Under the pieces are notes generated by a model. The model was not told where the DNA came from. It made no database searches and saw only the letters and a list, made by a program, of their open reading frames with translations. Of a stretch of DNA of 25,992 nucleotides, positions 24,425 to 25,992 are shown piece by piece. Source of the DNA: a virus; the IMG/VR virus record IMGVR_UViG_3300041964_000173, positions 1-25,992 of that record; one strand, 5' to 3'. Both the position numbers and the translations under genes were made by a program. Every line of letters begins with the position of its first letter. Within the stretch, counting starts at the first letter, position 1.

Positions 24425-24595
24425 CTAATCAAGGGCCTTCCGGTTTGCGCCACGTTTTACGAGGTCATTTAGCGCGACCTCGGCCTCGGTGGGGCTTAGT
24501 TCGCCAGCGTCGATCATCCGCTGCGCGTCTTCCACGAAGCGCTTGCTCTGCTTGTCGGGCGGCTCGGTCTGCTTTTTCTTTGGCACGGGCTTCAC
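24425..24595 (-). CDS. 56-aa hydrophilic transposon passenger ORF
   Basis: GTG 24595 overlaps the transposase stop as GTGA, and the stop at 24425 lies 2 bp before the next gene. The product reads MKPVPKKKQTEPPDKQSKRF, VEDAQRMIDAGELSPTEAEV, ALNDLVKRGANRKALD: a basic N-tail and two predicted amphipathic helices. It is too short for most gene finders. The 4-nt overlap supports this GTG over the one at 24586. I recall similar short lysine-rich proteins beside IS1595-type transposases but cannot name a function. Confidence 0.7.
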   Translation of the reverse strand: MKPVPKKKQTEPPDKQSKRFVEDAQRMIDAGELSPTEAEVALNDLVKRGANRKALD

Positions 24596-25512
24596 AGTCC
24601 CCGATAAGTCGTTTGATAGGTCAGGCGCTTGCCGACGATGCCCTGCAACATGGCGTCGCTGCGATCGGCGTCGTTATAGCCGAGCGCGACGCGGTTGCTG
24701 TACCGGAAATCGAACTCTGCCAAATACCGGTGCAGGTGCTTCTCGTGGCAGTGCTGGTAGATGCCCCGCATCCCGCGTTTGAAGATGGAGAAGAAGCCCT
24801 CGACGGTGTTGGTGGACACGTCCCCGCGAACGTACTCACGGCGACCGTGGGTAACCTTATCGTGCGAGGCGAACTCACGGCCAACCGCTGAATAGAGGCG
24901 GCTTTCGTCGGTGGTGAGCTTGGCTTCCTTGGCGATGTTGGCGCGCACGATCTGGGCGACTTCATCGCGGACCAGCGAGTTAGCGGGGAAGGAGCGGGGC
25001 CACGCCGGTGTCACGGTCGATTAGCGAAACCACGCGCATCTTATGTTGGAGCCGACCTCATAGGAGAGCTTCACGTAGCGTCCTTGCGGCCGATGTAGGT
25101 CTCGTCAGCCTCCACCCGGCCACCGCTGGTGCCAAGTAGATCAGGCCCCCGTCGCGCATGGCTTCGCGGATGCGGTGAGACATGAACCACGCGGTCTTGA
25201 GGGTCACGCCAGGGTGCGGTGGAGCTGGTTGCTGCTGATGCCCTTCTTGATCCGGCGATGAGGTAAATCGCCTGGAGCCAGATGTGCATGGCTTAACATG
25301 GCTGCTCTCGAAGATGGTGCCGACCTTGACGGTGAAGGGGCTTGCGGCACTGGTAGCACTTGTGGACGCCGATCGGGTGGACGTGCCGCCCAGCTTACCA
25401 CTGCGGTCAACGCCACCGCAATGCGGGCACACCGGACCCTGCGGCCAAACCCGCGCTTCACGTAGCGTAGGCCGCTTCTCGTTGTGGAGGTGAGGGCGGA
25501 AAGTGCGGACAT
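24592..25512 (-). CDS. IS1595-family (ISXO2-like) transposase, frame-broken
   Basis: Across frames: MSALSA, then PHLHNEK, ARVWPQGPVCPHCGG and HKCYQCRKPFTVKVG (a CxxC...CxxC zinc ribbon). KGISSNQLHRTLG, VTLKTAWFMSHRIREAMRDG, then VEADETYIGRKD (first catalytic Asp) and VVSLIDRDTG (second Asp) follow. The last part is VSTNTVEGFFSIFKRGMRGI, HRYLAEFDFRYSNRVALGY. This is the full domain order of ISXO2-like transposases, about 307 codons, the family length. I chose ATG 25512 because AGGAG lies 9 nt upstream and its MSALSA start fits the family; TTG 25519 is the alternative. At least four frame changes mean the element is inactive if the sequence is correct. Confidence 0.88.
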
Positions 25513-25542
25513 GGTTCAAGGCTCCTGTTGAGCCAGAACTAT

Positions 25543-25576
25543 GTCACCGGGTGGGTACGTCAAGTATAATATCGCC
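25543..25576 (-). repeat. Terminal inverted repeat, right
   Basis: It reads inward on the minus strand GGCGATA, TTATACTT, GA, CGTACCCA, CCCGGTGAC. It pairs with the left end at 23597. Confidence 0.8.
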
Positions 25577-25585
25577 GTTGCGCTG
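25577..25585. repeat. Target-site duplication, right copy
   Basis: GTTGCGCTG is identical to 23588-23596, directly outside the right inverted repeat. Confidence 0.85.
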
Positions 25586-25992
25586 TCAACAATAAATAAC
25601 CTCTTTGGCACAACGAAACACGCAGGTTTCCCGCCTACCGTCCCCGCTTGAACCGATGTATGATCGTATTGTGTCTCAAAGAACATCAAGAGATATGCCG
25701 TGATTAAAGGCCAGCAGATCGACCCGCCGGAGCCAAAGCAGGAGTGGTGAAGCCCGAGTGAAGCGCATAGAGGCCGTTCGGCTGAAGGCACCAGGGGCAC
25801 TGTTCCCGACGGAGCTGATGGCTCTGAAGGCCTAAGTCCCCGTCTGGACCGGCTTGTGCTTTACGGCCGCCTCAGCCGCTCCCTGAACCCATGCGGATGA
25901 TCTCGCGACCTTCGCTCGCGGACTGCCAGAGACCTTGCCGCAGCTACGGCGGTCCACCGCGCTCGCACCGCCCGCAGCGCGCCGCCATCATC
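25586..25992. other. No supported gene
   Basis: The first 120 bp are AT-rich. Short frames exist on both strands (for example minus from 25800 into the transposon, and a plus frame ending ALFPTELMALKA near 25835). None has a recognisable domain, and several have unusual composition. The IS1595 element inserted at the edge of this segment. Confidence 0.5.

Larger units (their letters stand above)
23597..25576 (-). mobile_element. Complete IS1595-family transposon with two passenger genes
   Basis: The ends are about 30-bp imperfect inverted repeats. Each starts GGCG and shares TTATACTT, then 2 variable bases, then CGTACCCA, then a GG-rich stretch. GTTGCGCTG flanks both sides. The 1,980 bp hold a transposase, a 56-aa ORF and a 256-aa gene, all on the minus strand and nearly contiguous. 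Base composition is much lower in GC than the surrounding DNA, in line with recent arrival. Some IS1595-family members are known to carry passenger genes. Confidence 0.88.

Noticed and set aside
23637-24428. Plus-strand frame of 263 codons over the passenger gene
   Set aside because: It mirrors the minus frame. The minus frame has normal protein composition and coupled spacing with the upstream ORF, so it is preferred, though both are open.
25516-25800. Minus-strand gene interrupted by the transposon (frame from 25800, continuing past the empty site as LIWHKLNRLRKCS)
   Set aside because: The joined frame of about 90 codons has no ribosome site, odd composition and no domain; probably chance.

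Overview
The window (about 26 kb, very GC-rich except the last 2.4 kb) looks like chromosome of a sphingomonad-type alphaproteobacterium. The reasons are a gene-transfer-agent (GTA)-like late gene cluster in the order known from Rhodobacter capsulatus GTA and its Sphingomonadales relatives, DUF2793, DUF6127 and DUF2163 proteins, a spinster-type MFS transporter, and typical sphingomonad palindromic repeats. Many genes, including ordinary housekeeping ones, change reading frame one to five times while staying recognisable throughout. Other long genes (OmpA-family protein, terminase, tail fibre) are clean. I read most breaks as sequencing or assembly indels rather than pseudogenes, so several coordinates below describe a whole gene reconstructed across frames.

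Left part (1-7100): a secreted alpha/beta hydrolase running off the left edge, with a strong promoter overlapped by a TetR-like palindrome; a fructosamine kinase and a low-molecular-weight protein tyrosine phosphatase, overlapping; a divergent spinster-type MFS transporter; a convergent Cu/Zn superoxide dismutase; UDP-glucose 6-dehydrogenase; and an OmpA-family outer membrane protein with its own promoter and a good intrinsic terminator.

Centre (7294-23353, almost all minus strand, transcribed right to left): a GTA or domesticated-prophage structural cluster. From its 5' end it holds a g1-like HTH protein, large terminase, portal, DUF6127, prohead protease, an M28 aminopeptidase, HK97 capsid, a tail fibre with histidine-rich repeats, a 56-aa ORF, a fibre-tail adaptor-like protein, a head-tail connector, a small 75-aa protein, DUF3168, (a plus-strand secreted orphan), major tail protein, two tail-assembly chaperones, tape measure, DUF2163, a small lipoprotein, NlpC/P60 peptidase, the large tail protein and DUF2793. 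No integrase, replication or repressor gene is present, which fits a GTA. The distal tail gene (DUF2460, g12) is missing and the neighbouring DUF2163 gene has lost its N-terminus at an odd 165-bp junction. The cluster is full of palindromic repeats. Four copies of a TTCACGCGGAG-ended element sit at gene junctions, and other repeats lie inside coding frames (terminase, prohead protease, portal).

Right part (23588-25585): a complete 1,980-bp IS1595-family transposon, bounded by about 30-bp imperfect terminal inverted repeats and a perfect 9-bp direct repeat. It has a three-gene coupled unit: a frame-broken transposase, a 56-aa ORF overlapping it by GTGA, and an intact 256-aa protein of unknown function. 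The two downstream genes are passengers and are the best candidate here for an undescribed system. The last 400 bases hold no gene I can support.
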